Shown piece after piece: positions 24,020 through 31,391 of a DNA stretch of 33,677 nt. Source of the DNA: Geminicoccus sp. (GTDB lineage Bacteria > Pseudomonadota > Alphaproteobacteria > UBA7985); NCBI GenBank assembly GCA_002708995.1, contig PAPT01000008.1, forward strand, positions 1-33,677, in the 5' to 3' direction. Each line of letters begins with the position of its first letter. Within the stretch, counting starts at the first letter, position 1. The notes under the pieces are model-generated. The model was not told where the DNA came from, ran no database searches, and saw only the letters and a program-made list of their open reading frames with translations. Position numbers and translations under genes: made by a program.

Positions 24020-25183
24020 TTACGCAAGTAGCTCATCGTAGATGTCGAAAATCTGACGGGCGGTCTCATCGCGTTTGAAGGTCCTGAAGGCGTGGACCAT
24101 GGCGTTGTTTTCCAGCTCGGCCCGTTTTTCAGGCGCCAGCGCCGTGGCCCAGGCCAAGGCCATCCCGAGCGTATCGGCATCGCCGGGGTCGAACAGGGCC
24201 CCGGTCTCGCCCGGATCGATCTGAAACGCCGTCGCGCCATTGTTGGCCCCAAGCACGACTTTGCCCGCCGCCTGACTTTCGGCGCAGGCGTAGTCGAAGG
24301 CGAGGTTGCCGTTCACGGTCGAAATCACGATGTCGCTGAGCTTGTACAGGGTCGCCGGGTCTTCCGTGCCTTCGATGATGCGCAGGCGGCGCTCGAGGCC
24401 CTCGGCTTCGATCCGCTGCATCAGCCGGTAGTGGTAGCGCCGCTCGGACATCCCGACCCCGACGAACAGGCAGACCCAGGTCTTGTTTTCCAGCGCCCGC
24501 AGGGCGTCGATCAGGACGTCGTGCCCGGCGCCCTCCTGCAGCGCAGCGGGGAACAGGATCACTGGGCTCTGCGCGGTGATCTCCATGTCCCGCACCATCC
24601 GGGTCAGGCGCGCGGCGGTCACCACCGACGGGTGCAGCGCGTTAACCGCGATCCCCGGCGGGATCACGCGCGCGTCAACGGTGTCGAGATAGCCCGCACC
24701 ACCGAGCAGCTCGCGCATGAATTCGGAGACCAGCAGCACCCGGTCGGCTTCGAGCGACTGCACCAGCCCGGGGGTCGGACGATCCCCGCGCCGCACCGGC
24801 AGGTCGTAGAGGCTGACAACGCACGGTAGGCGGTTTTTGGCAATGGACTTGTTGACCCGAACGGCGGTGTTTTCCCCATGCGCGTGCACCAGCTGGGCCT
24901 GCCACTCATCCAGCCGGCTGGCGATCTTGCTGGTCGAGCTGCCCATCATACTGCTGGTGGTCATGTTGATGGTTTCGTGTACCACCTGCGCCCGCTCGGC
25001 CTCTGCGAGCATGCTGCCACCACCGCTGATAATGCAGGAGGTCCCGCCAAAGCGGCGGATTGCAGCGCTCAGATCGAGGGCGACCCGGCTGACCGGGCCG
25101 GCGTCGAGGGCATCGGTCACCTGCACGATGGCGCGCTGCGCGCCGTCTGCCTTCAGACTGTTCTGTGCCGTCGTTTCGGTCAT
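24020..25183 (-). CDS. GT-B type glycosyltransferase (GT4-like)
   Basis: The 387-residue product has the two-lobed outline of GT-B glycosyltransferases. The N-lobe begins AIVQVTDALDAGPVSRVALD and contains LVHAHGENTAVRVNK and CVVSLYDLPVRRGDRP. The C-lobe has SPVILFPAALQEGAGHDVLI, WVCLFVGVGMSERRYHYRLM, LRIIEGTEDPATLYKLSDIV, and AGKVVLGANNGATAFQIDPG followed by GETGALFDPGD, which is the nucleotide-sugar binding end of GT4-like enzymes. The start ATG at 25183 has only a weak GGAT upstream. The long N-terminal extension to 25315 is Pro/Gly-rich and not conserved-looking, so I exclude it. It lies 92 bp before thrS on the same strand. The acceptor is unknown. Confidence 0.82.
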   Translation of the reverse strand: MTETTAQNSLKADGAQRAIVQVTDALDAGPVSRVALDLSAAIRRFGGTSCIISGGGSMLAEAERAQVVHETINMTTSSMMGSSTSKIASRLDEWQAQLVHAHGENTAVRVNKSIAKNRLPCVVSLYDLPVRRGDRPTPGLVQSLEADRVLLVSEFMRELLGGAGYLDTVDARVIPPGIAVNALHPSVVTAARLTRMVRDMEITAQSPVILFPAALQEGAGHDVLIDALRALENKTWVCLFVGVGMSERRYHYRLMQRIEAEGLERRLRIIEGTEDPATLYKLSDIVISTVNGNLAFDYACAESQAAGKVVLGANNGATAFQIDPGETGALFDPGDADTLGMALAWATALAPEKRAELENNAMVHAFRTFKRDETARQIFDIYDELLA

Positions 25184-25435
25184 GTTCGATCCAACAAACT
25201 GTTCCACGTCGACGCCGTCGCTCTCTTCGGGACTTGCCGTCCCGGCCCCCGGTGCGGGTGACCCGTCCCCGGTTCCGGTGACCGGGCTGGGTCGGACGCC
25301 TGATCCCGGTCTCAAGTCCTCGCCGGTCCTGTTGCCTTGTTCGGACGGGTCCGATGTGACATCCCTAGGGTCCGAGATCTCGCTAAGCCACGATTCCGGG
25401 AATCGCGCTCAACCGGCACAACGTCGAAACGTATA
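25184..25435. other. Divergent intergenic region, glycosyltransferase / hydrolase
   Basis: This 252-base region separates two diverging genes and should hold both promoters. TATAAT occurs at 25432-25437 but overlaps the hydrolase ATG, so it cannot serve that start as a -10 box. Both start codons have poor ribosome-binding sites. A C/G-rich stretch with CCGGT and GGTCC motifs fills the middle. Confidence 0.35.
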
Positions 25436-26212
25436 ATGACAGATACGCTAATTCGCCCCGACGGGACAAGACTGGTCTACAACCGGCTCGCACCACAGGC
25501 AGGCCATTCCGCGCCCGGACTGGTGTTTTTGTGTGGCTTCGGCTCGGATATGGAGGGCTTGAAGGCGCTCTATCTCGAGGCGCTGGCCCGTGAGCGCGGA
25601 CAGGGCTTCATCCGCTTCGACTACAGCGGCCATGGCCTGTCTGATGGCGATTTTCGCGATGGCACCATCAGCCGCTGGGCCGAAGACAGCCTCGCGGTGA
25701 TCGACGCGCTGACCGAGGGGCCACAGATCCTGATCGGCTCGTCGATGGGGGGGTGGCTGATGCTGCTCGCCGCGCTGGCACGGCCTGAGCGGATCGCGGG
25801 GCTGATCGGCATCGCTGCCGCGCCCGATTTCACCAAGCGCCTGCAGTGGCCCAAGCTGACGCCCGAGCAACAGACAAGGGTTATGGAGCAGGGCTTTGTT
25901 CAGGTGCCGTCGAACTACGAAGACGACTATATTTTCACCCGCGCGCTGTTCGAAGACGGCGCGGACAACCTGCTGCTCGAAGCGGACATTGACCTCGACC
26001 TGCCCGTGATCCTTCTGCAGGGTCAGCAGGACGTGGACGTCCCCGAAGAGACGGCTTTCGAGATCGCCCGGCGCTTGCGCTCGGACGATGTCACCATCGA
26101 ACTGGTCAAGGCGGCTGATCACCGCTTTTCCGGCCCGGAGGAGCTCAAGCGCCTCGCCCGCGCCGTAGACACAATGACGGAGAAATACCGCGATGACAGG
26201 TTCCAAGGATAA
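25436..26212 (+). CDS. Alpha/beta hydrolase, ABHD10-like
   Basis: The 258-residue product is an alpha/beta hydrolase. The oxyanion region reads LVFLCGFGSDMEG, then FDYSGHGLSDG. The nucleophile elbow is LIGSSMGGWLML with Ser103. The acid is likely Asp199 in LLQGQQDVDVP, and His229 lies in KAADHRFSG. The sequence around the elbow matches bacterial relatives of ABHD10, a palmitoyl-thioesterase of mitochondria, so an S-acyl or ester substrate is plausible but unproven. The ATG overlaps a TATAAT hexamer and has no Shine-Dalgarno sequence, which makes the exact start uncertain. Its last 20 bases overlap the start of the downstream M50B-like gene, suggesting coupling. Confidence 0.87.
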   Translation: MTDTLIRPDGTRLVYNRLAPQAGHSAPGLVFLCGFGSDMEGLKALYLEALARERGQGFIRFDYSGHGLSDGDFRDGTISRWAEDSLAVIDALTEGPQILIGSSMGGWLMLLAALARPERIAGLIGIAAAPDFTKRLQWPKLTPEQQTRVMEQGFVQVPSNYEDDYIFTRALFEDGADNLLLEADIDLDLPVILLQGQQDVDVPEETAFEIARRLRSDDVTIELVKAADHRFSGPEELKRLARAVDTMTEKYRDDRFQG

Positions 26213-27278
26213 GGCGTTACCGGAAAAGGACGCCGACACCGCCCCAGACACAAATGGCGCCGACGCTGCACCTCAGCGCCCCAAATACCGTCGCAAAGGC
26301 AGGGCGGATGGCGACGCATCGGCTGGCGTGGACGGGGTCGACAGCCCTGAGTCCCCGCCCGCAGACGCTGAAAATGCCGGTTTGGATCCCGAGGATGGCG
26401 CGGCTGGCGTGGAGGGTGCGGCTGGCGCGGTTGGCGGGGTTGGCAGTCCCGGGGAAAAGACACCCCGCGCCCGGCCTGAAACCAACGCGCACGACGAGCC
26501 GGGCTACAGCCGGTTTCTGGGCATGGCGAAGCTGCCGCTGGCGTCGGTGGTGGCGCTGGAAATGCTGTTTGCCGGGGTGCTGAGCCTGTTGCTGATCGAA
26601 TACAGCCATCTGCTCGGCCCGCTGGGCCTGATCCTCGTTCCCGTCGGGATCTGGTTCGAATGGTTCGATACCTTCTTCCACGAATTCGGCCACGCGCTGG
26701 TGATCGTATTCAGCGCCAGCGAAATCGCGGACTTCCGCCTGAACTGGGACGGTACGGGTAGCGTCAGTTACTACATCAACAGCCCGCAGTGGCCGATCGC
26801 CTGGATCGGCTACGCCATGCCGCCGCTGGTCGGTGCGCTGCTTTACTGGGAAGCCAACGACCGCGGTCTGGCCACGCAGGGTACGCTGGTCGTGCTCGCG
26901 GCTCTGGTCGCGCTGGTGACCTTTGGCCTGCCCAACGAGGAACCGGAGTCGACCTGGACCATTGCCGGCATTCTGATCGTCAGTCTGCTGCTGCTCGCGC
27001 TGATCTGCGCGACCGTGCTTAAGCGCTACATCCCTGTGGACTGGGTGCAGCGGGTGATGGCGGCGACCATGATCATCGGCGGTACGCGGTCGGTCACTTA
27101 CCTGTTTGGGTTCGGCGAGCAATCTGACGCGGCCAGTCTGGCCGAACTGACGGCAGTGCCTGAGGCGTTTTGGGTGCTGACCTGGATGGTATGGACGGTG
27201 CTGTGCGTACTGGTCGTCTTCATCCTCGAGGTCCGGGACCGTCGCAACCGGCAGCGGACGGCGGCGGACGTTGGCTGA
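26193..27278 (+). CDS. M50B-like integral membrane zinc protein with disordered N-tail
   Basis: Residues 1-105 are a hydrophilic, Asp/Gly/Ala/Pro-rich tail without expected fold. From residue 110 on, the protein is a multi-span membrane protein of about six to seven segments. The first spans (117-137, 141-160) lead into FFHEFGHALVIVFS with H163-E164-x-x-H167, the zinc motif of intramembrane M50-type metalloproteins. FRLNWDGTGSVSY follows, as in M50B-like proteins, and a Pro at MPPLVGALLYW marks the second half. It is not a site-2 protease with PDZ domains; the M50B-like family has no established substrate. The GATG start overlaps the hydrolase end by 20 bases. Confidence 0.85.
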   Translation: MTGSKDKALPEKDADTAPDTNGADAAPQRPKYRRKGRADGDASAGVDGVDSPESPPADAENAGLDPEDGAAGVEGAAGAVGGVGSPGEKTPRARPETNAHDEPGYSRFLGMAKLPLASVVALEMLFAGVLSLLLIEYSHLLGPLGLILVPVGIWFEWFDTFFHEFGHALVIVFSASEIADFRLNWDGTGSVSYYINSPQWPIAWIGYAMPPLVGALLYWEANDRGLATQGTLVVLAALVALVTFGLPNEEPESTWTIAGILIVSLLLLALICATVLKRYIPVDWVQRVMAATMIIGGTRSVTYLFGFGEQSDAASLAELTAVPEAFWVLTWMVWTVLCVLVVFILEVRDRRNRQRTAADVG

Positions 27279-27308
27279 TGGTGGCTGACTGAACCCGTTG
27301 GGCCCTTG

Positions 27309-27330
27309 CCGCAGCCTGTCTTGGCTGCGG
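27309..27330. terminator. Bidirectional stem-loop between convergent genes
   Basis: CCGCAGCC (27309-27316) and GGCTGCGG (27323-27330) form a perfect 8-bp GC stem with a TGTCTT loop. It lies between the stop of the M50B-like gene and the stop of the SDR gene, where a shared terminator is expected. No T-run is present, so efficiency is uncertain. Confidence 0.6.
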
Positions 27331-27348
27331 GTCAGTCTCACCTCCTGC

Positions 27349-28284
27349 TCAAGCCCCTGACCCGGCCCGTGCGAGTAGGTCGGGCAGCAGCGCCGCAAGG
27401 CCTTCGCGGTAGGTCGGAAAGGCAGGGGACCAGCCCAGGCGGTCTTTGAGCCTGCGGTTCGACACCCGCTTGTTGTCTGCGTAGAAGCTGCGGCCCATGG
27501 CTGACAGCCCGGCCTCGTCCATGGAAACCGGGGTCGGCACCGGTCGGTCCAGCAGATCGCAGGCGTGGGCGATCACGGTTCCGGGCGGGCAGGGCTCGTC
27601 ATCACAGACGTTGAACACCTCGGCCTCACCCACGGCGGCTGTCGGTGTGGTCATGGACGCGAACACCGCGGTGGCGATGTCCTCGACGTGGATGCGACTG
27701 AACACCTGATCGGGTTTGTCGATGATCCGTGCTTTGCCGGCGAGCACGGTTTCCAGCGCGTTACGGCCGGAGCCATAGATCCCGGCAAGGCGAAACACGT
27801 GCGGGCCTAGTCCCCGGGCCGCGCTCAGCCCGGTCCACGCGGCTTCGGCCCGCAGTCGCGCCAGCCCCCGGGTCGAGGTGCTGCGGGTCTGGCTGTCCTC
27901 GTTCACCCAGGCCCCCTGCCAGTCGCCATAGACCACGGTGGTGGAGAGGTAGCCTAACCAGTCTGGCGCCCAGTCCGTGGCCATAACCTCAGCCGCCTGC
28001 GCCAGCAGGGGCAGCACCGGATCATCCCCTGAACGGGCGGTGCCGACTGACTGCAGCAGGTGGGTGGATCGTTGGATCGCATCGATTATATCTGCGGGCA
28101 GTCGGTTCGCTGCGTCGGTGTCCAGCACCAGTGCATTGATGCCCTGTTCCCGCAATCGCGCTGCCTTGGCTTCGCTGCGGACCGTCCCGGAGACCTGCCA
28201 GCCGCGCGCAAGGGCCAGCCGCGCCAGCGCCTGCCCGGAGAAGCCGAGGCCGAAGCAGAACAGATGTGGGTCGGGCGTCTTCAC
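27349..28284 (-). CDS. SDR / NAD(P)-dependent epimerase (YeeZ-like)
   Basis: The 311-residue product is an extended short-chain dehydrogenase. The nucleotide-binding loop reads FCFGLGFSGQALARLALARG. Next comes LLQSVGTARSGDDPVLPLLA, the active-site region YLSTTVVYGDWQGAWVNED, and the substrate region FRLAGIYGSGRNALETVL and FSRIHVEDIATAVFASM. FNVCDDEPCPPGTVIAHACD and the closing NKRVSNRRLKDRLGWSPAFP match the YeeZ-type family, whose natural substrate is unknown. The ATG at 28284 is preceded by GGAG (minus strand, AAGGAGAAAGGC). The stop is convergent with the M50B-like gene. Confidence 0.88.
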   Translation of the reverse strand: MKTPDPHLFCFGLGFSGQALARLALARGWQVSGTVRSEAKAARLREQGINALVLDTDAANRLPADIIDAIQRSTHLLQSVGTARSGDDPVLPLLAQAAEVMATDWAPDWLGYLSTTVVYGDWQGAWVNEDSQTRSTSTRGLARLRAEAAWTGLSAARGLGPHVFRLAGIYGSGRNALETVLAGKARIIDKPDQVFSRIHVEDIATAVFASMTTPTAAVGEAEVFNVCDDEPCPPGTVIAHACDLLDRPVPTPVSMDEAGLSAMGRSFYADNKRVSNRRLKDRLGWSPAFPTYREGLAALLPDLLARAGSGA

Positions 28285-28355
28285 GCTTTTGCCTTTCTCC
28301 TTGGGTAAACCACCGCTAGATCGGTGCTGAACACCGTCGTTGTGGGAGCGCTTGC

Positions 28356-29183
28356 TTGCGCCTGTTTGTCTGCTTTCCTCGGGTCTGCCTAGGCCAAAAT
28401 TTGTCGCCGCTGGGTCGCAGGCTGGTCGCAGCGCTGGCCCTGTGTCTGCCGCTGCTGTGGTCGGGTGTGGCGCGCGGCTTCGACCCGGCCGAGGTGCCAG
28501 AGGATTTCCGGGGCACCTTCGTCAATTGCCTCTCGAAGGCGCAGGCGGACCCGGTCGCCGGCTGGGACTACGCGCGCCAGTGGCTGGACTCGGGCTATGC
28601 CGGGACGGCCTACGCCCAGTACTGCATGGCGATCTCAGCCTTCCGCGCTGGTGAGCCGGGGCAGGCTGCCGATATGCTGGTTGAGCTGAGCGGTTTTGAC
28701 CGGGTGCGGGGGACGCCTGACGAGGCTGAATTTCTGTCGCTGGCCGGTGAGCTGTTCGACAGCGCGGGTCGCTATGATGCGGCGGTGGGCGCCCACAGCC
28801 GGGCGCTGGAGTTGGTGCCGGGGGAGCCCGCACATTGGGTCAACCGTGCTCTGGCACGCGCCAGCCTCGGTGAATTTGAAGGGACCATTGCTGACCTCGA
28901 TCGGGCGCTGGGCCTTGATCCTGACGGGGCGGAGGCGCTGGTATTCCGCGGATCGGCCTATCGCGCGATGGGTGAGCTGGACCGCGCAACCGACGATGCG
29001 CTGCAGGCTTTGCTTCTGGAGCCCGACAATCTGGCGGGGCTGTGGCTGGCGGCGGACGTTGCACGGGCCGAAGGCGACGTGGCATCGGCGCGGACGTTCC
29101 TGCAACGGATCGTTGCCCTTGGCGAGGCGGGATGGCGGGAGCAGGCCGAGGCTGCGCTGAAGGAACTGAACACGGAACAGTAA
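28356..29183 (+). CDS. TPR-repeat protein, exported
   Basis: The 275-residue product has a hydrophobic signal or anchor (about 22-42; RLVAALALCLPLLWSG). Residues 123-260 contain about four tetratricopeptide repeats, visible as A-G-x-Y-D-A-A and A-L-x-L-x-P signatures (GRYDAAVGAHSRALELVPG, GEFEGTIADLDRALGLDPDG, GELDRATDDALQALLLEPDN). TPR proteins scaffold complexes, and here the location is periplasmic or membrane-attached. The start is TTG at 28356 with GGGAG 7 nt upstream, better supported than later ATGs. Directly after the stop comes repeat copy B. The partner is unknown. Confidence 0.84.
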   Translation: MRLFVCFPRVCLGQNLSPLGRRLVAALALCLPLLWSGVARGFDPAEVPEDFRGTFVNCLSKAQADPVAGWDYARQWLDSGYAGTAYAQYCMAISAFRAGEPGQAADMLVELSGFDRVRGTPDEAEFLSLAGELFDSAGRYDAAVGAHSRALELVPGEPAHWVNRALARASLGEFEGTIADLDRALGLDPDGAEALVFRGSAYRAMGELDRATDDALQALLLEPDNLAGLWLAADVARAEGDVASARTFLQRIVALGEAGWREQAEAALKELNTEQ

Positions 29184-29186
29184 ATT

Positions 29187-29345
29187 GGTTGCGCCGATTT
29201 GTCCCCGACCGCGCTTCGCGCGATGGGGCCAAGCGTCGCGCTTTTTCATAGAAAATGCGAAAAAGCGTCAGGCTGCGCGCAGCGCGGCCTGTCTGTTTGA
29301 CTGCGCGGGGGAGCTTTGAAAGCCGCTAAGCGGCGTCAAATCGAG
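29187..29345 (+). repeat. Interspersed structured repeat, copy B (full length)
   Basis: This 159-bp copy begins three bases after the TPR stop. It shares with copy A the start GGTTGCGCCGA, the core TTTTTCATAGAAAATGCG, the segment ACTGCGCGGGGGAG, and the end GCGGCGTCAAATCGAG. Arm 3 is AGGCTGCGC-GCA-GCGCGGCCT (29270-29290): one T-A pair of copy A is replaced by C-G and one C-G by T-G, so pairing is kept. Arm 1 is rebuilt as CCCC/GGGG around CGCG-CTT-CGCG. This pattern suggests selection on structure. Confidence 0.85.
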
Positions 29346-29371
29346 ACCGCAACTTACCTTTTGGTTACGCT

Positions 29372-29422
29372 CAACACTTCGGGTTTTATCCTCAGCCAGT
29401 CGAATTTCCTTTGAGGGTGTTG
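29372..29422. other. Stem-loop between repeat copies B and C
   Basis: CAACAC (29372-29377) and GTGTTG (29417-29422) pair, and CCTCA (29390-29394) pairs with TGAGG (29412-29416) directly inside on the 3' side. The structure lies in the gap between the convergent TPR and fzlA genes and may serve as a terminator-like element. It has no copy elsewhere in the window. Confidence 0.35.
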
Positions 29423-29440
29423 GCGTTCTGCGATGCACAT

Positions 29441-29494
29441 GGTTGCGCCGACCTTGTCTCGACCGCTTAGTGGTGTTCGCCAAGGCGTCGCGCA
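29441..29494 (+). repeat. Interspersed repeat, copy C (truncated, arm 1 only)
   Basis: This 54-bp copy holds only the first arm. It reads GGTTGCGCCGACCTTGT and so on to GGCGTCGCGCA, nearly identical to 20932-20985 of copy A. The inner hairpin is ACCGC-TTA-GTGGT, with a G-U wobble preserving the stem, and CCTTG/CAAGG close the arm. It stops exactly where the fzlA stop codon (minus strand, 29497-29495) begins. Truncation at a gene end fits element loss or a half-copy insertion. Confidence 0.8.
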
Positions 29495-30145
29495 TCAGAA
29501 ATCGACGTTGGCGTAGTGGCTCGGCGGCGGCACCCCGTCGATCCGGTCGGCGAGGATTGCCTCCATTGCCCGCCGGGACTTAACCCGCGCGTACCAGCGG
29601 CGCAGCATCGGGTAGCGGTCCCATTCGATCAGGTCCACGTAGTCGAGCACCGAAATTTGCGCCACGGCTGCAATATCGGCGAGGCTATACGACCCCCCGG
29701 CGATCCAGTTGCGGTTCTCGTAAAGCTCCTCGATCAGCCCCAGATACTGGCTGGACAACTGCACCGCGGTGCGCATTGCTGTACTGTCGGGTACGCCCAG
29801 CCGGGCCATCGGCTTCTGCACCTTCTCAAACAGAATGGGCTTGGTCACGCGACCGCCCATGTCGACGGCAAAGTAGTGGGTCAGCCGCCGGGCTTCCGCC
29901 CGTTCAATGATATCCCGTCCGATCAGCGGCGGGTTGGGATAGGTCTCATCGAGGTACTCTGCGATCACCATCATGTACGGCATCTGCGCGCCGTTCTCGT
30001 CTTCGAAGGTCGGGATCTCCATCACCGGCGCGTCAGGCGTTGCCATGGTCGGCGCCGCGCTGCGGAAGTCCAGGCGCTTTTCGCCCAGCATCAGCCGGAT
30101 AATCCGGCAGTTCGGATCCAGGGGAAAATGAAACAGTGTGCGCAT
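29495..30145 (-). CDS. fzlA: GST-fold cell-division protein, FzlA-like
   Basis: FzlA is a GST-fold protein of Alphaproteobacteria that binds FtsZ and sets constriction; it does not use glutathione. The 216-residue product starts MRTLFHFPLDPNCRIIRLML, followed by GEKRLDFRS, and includes IPTFEDENGAQMPYMMVIAE and YLDETYPNPPLIG in the thioredoxin-like half. YENRNWIAGGSYSLADIAAV marks the GST C-half. The N-terminal HFPLDPxxRxxRLxLGEK pattern and the uppP and NDUFA9-like neighbours favour FzlA over a generic GST; I know this family by pattern only. The ATG at 30145 is chosen over an upstream extension lacking homology. Its ribosome-binding site is weak. Confidence 0.83.
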   Translation of the reverse strand: MRTLFHFPLDPNCRIIRLMLGEKRLDFRSAAPTMATPDAPVMEIPTFEDENGAQMPYMMVIAEYLDETYPNPPLIGRDIIERAEARRLTHYFAVDMGGRVTKPILFEKVQKPMARLGVPDSTAMRTAVQLSSQYLGLIEELYENRNWIAGGSYSLADIAAVAQISVLDYVDLIEWDRYPMLRRWYARVKSRRAMEAILADRIDGVPPPSHYANVDF

Positions 30146-30530
30146 AAGATTCGGGTACAGCCTCCGCGCGCCAGTGACAAGGCCCTGCAAGGCCCCGACA
30201 GCGCATATCACGATATTGCCCTGAAGCCCCCTGCTCTGCGCTGCCTCGGAGAATGGCCCGATCACGGCGGCACCAGCCGCGCACCCCCGTCGCACCAACA
30301 GTGCGCCACCGCGGCAACCCCCGGCCTGCGCCGAGTCGTTTCACTTCGTGTTTCAAGCGTTGCCTTCGCGCCACGCTGTGCGCCCGCAGGCACAGTCGGG
30401 CAAACAACCCTCCCCCGGTCGCCGATGCGGATTGAATTGTCGACCTCGACCAGTGAAGACGTATTCAGTACTTCTCAATGTGGAATCCTTAAACGTCTAT
30501 GGCGACACGCTTTTTTCAGGGCCAGAACGG
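30146..30530. other. Divergent intergenic region, fzlA / uppP
   Basis: This 385-base region contains no supported gene; the open frames across it extend from fzlA and uppP and have no family features. It should hold promoters for both directions. A small perfect inverted repeat ATATC-AC-GATAT lies at 30205-30216 on the fzlA side. On the uppP side TTGTCG and TATTCA occur 19 bp apart near 30440, a poor match to a sigma-70 promoter. Confidence 0.45.
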
Positions 30531-31379
30531 ATGGTAGCACTGCTGATCATCCAATCTGTGGTGCAGGGCATCACCGAATTCCTGCCCGTGTCCAGTTCCG
30601 GCCATCTGGTGCTGATCTGGAGCGCGGCGGCATGGATGGGTGTCGACACCAGCTTCAGCAGCGCAGAGATGCTGACACTGAACGTGGCCCTGCACGTCGG
30701 AACCCTGTTCGCCGTAATCATCTATTTCTGGCGGCTGGTCTGGGCCGCGGTGCTGGGCGGGGTCGACATGCTGCGCTGGCGCGATACCGATAACTGCCAG
30801 CTGTTCATGTTCCTGGTCATCGCCAGCTTCCCGCTCATGGTGGCCGGGCTGTTGGTCGCCATGTTCGCCCCAGACCAGTGGCTGCTCAATCCACTCGTGG
30901 TGGCGGGGGCGACGCTGATCTTCGGCCTGCTGCTGCTGTTTGCCGACATCGGCTTCGACAGCCGCCGCAGTGCTAATGACATCGGCCTGCTCGATGCGCT
31001 GGTGTTCGGGCTGATGCAATGCCTTGCGCTGATCCCCGGTACCTCGCGTTCGGGGATCACCCTGACCGCGGGTCGTATGCTGTCAATCAACCGCACCGAC
31101 GCCGCGCGGCTGTCGATGCTGCTGTCGATCCCGGCGATCGCGACAGCTGGTGGCTTCGAAGGACTGCAGCTGGTGGCCGCGGGCGACTGGGCCTTCAACC
31201 GCCTTGCGCTGATCGGGGCCGGGCTTGCTTTCTGCTCTGCCATGGCGGCGATCTGGCTGTTCATGCGGTTCATCCGGGCCTCGGACCTGCTGCCCTTCGT
31301 CATCTATCGCGTGGTGCTCGGCCTGGCAATTTTTGCCTTCGTGCTGGTCATCGGCGTATCCGCACCCCCGCCGATCTGA
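30531..31379 (+). CDS. uppP: Undecaprenyl-diphosphate phosphatase UppP (BacA)
   Basis: UppP dephosphorylates undecaprenyl diphosphate to recycle the lipid carrier for peptidoglycan and other wall polymers; overproduction gives bacitracin resistance. The 282-residue product has the two family signatures: VVQGITEFLPVSSSGHL at residues 10-26 and LIPGTSRSGITLTAGR with PGTSRSG at 169-175. About eight membrane segments are visible. I start at the ATG at 30531, which directly precedes the first signature and has AGGG about 9 nt upstream; the longer open frame to 30348 adds a non-homologous leader. It is transcribed away from fzlA. Confidence 0.97.
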   Translation: MVALLIIQSVVQGITEFLPVSSSGHLVLIWSAAAWMGVDTSFSSAEMLTLNVALHVGTLFAVIIYFWRLVWAAVLGGVDMLRWRDTDNCQLFMFLVIASFPLMVAGLLVAMFAPDQWLLNPLVVAGATLIFGLLLLFADIGFDSRRSANDIGLLDALVFGLMQCLALIPGTSRSGITLTAGRMLSINRTDAARLSMLLSIPAIATAGGFEGLQLVAAGDWAFNRLALIGAGLAFCSAMAAIWLFMRFIRASDLLPFVIYRVVLGLAIFAFVLVIGVSAPPPI

Positions 31380-31391
31380 GCGGGCGCGCTG

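Noticed and set aside
25432-25437. TATAAT as a -10 promoter for the ABHD10-like gene
   Set aside because: It overlaps the start codon, so a transcript from it would begin after the ATG.
26217-27398. 393-residue minus-strand frame opposite the M50B-like gene
   Set aside because: Composition (Arg, Gln, His) is that of an antisense shadow; the plus-strand frame has membrane segments and HEFGH.
30348-30530. Extended N-terminus of UppP
   Set aside because: The UppP signature begins 10 residues after the ATG at 30531; the extension is not hydrophobic or conserved-looking.
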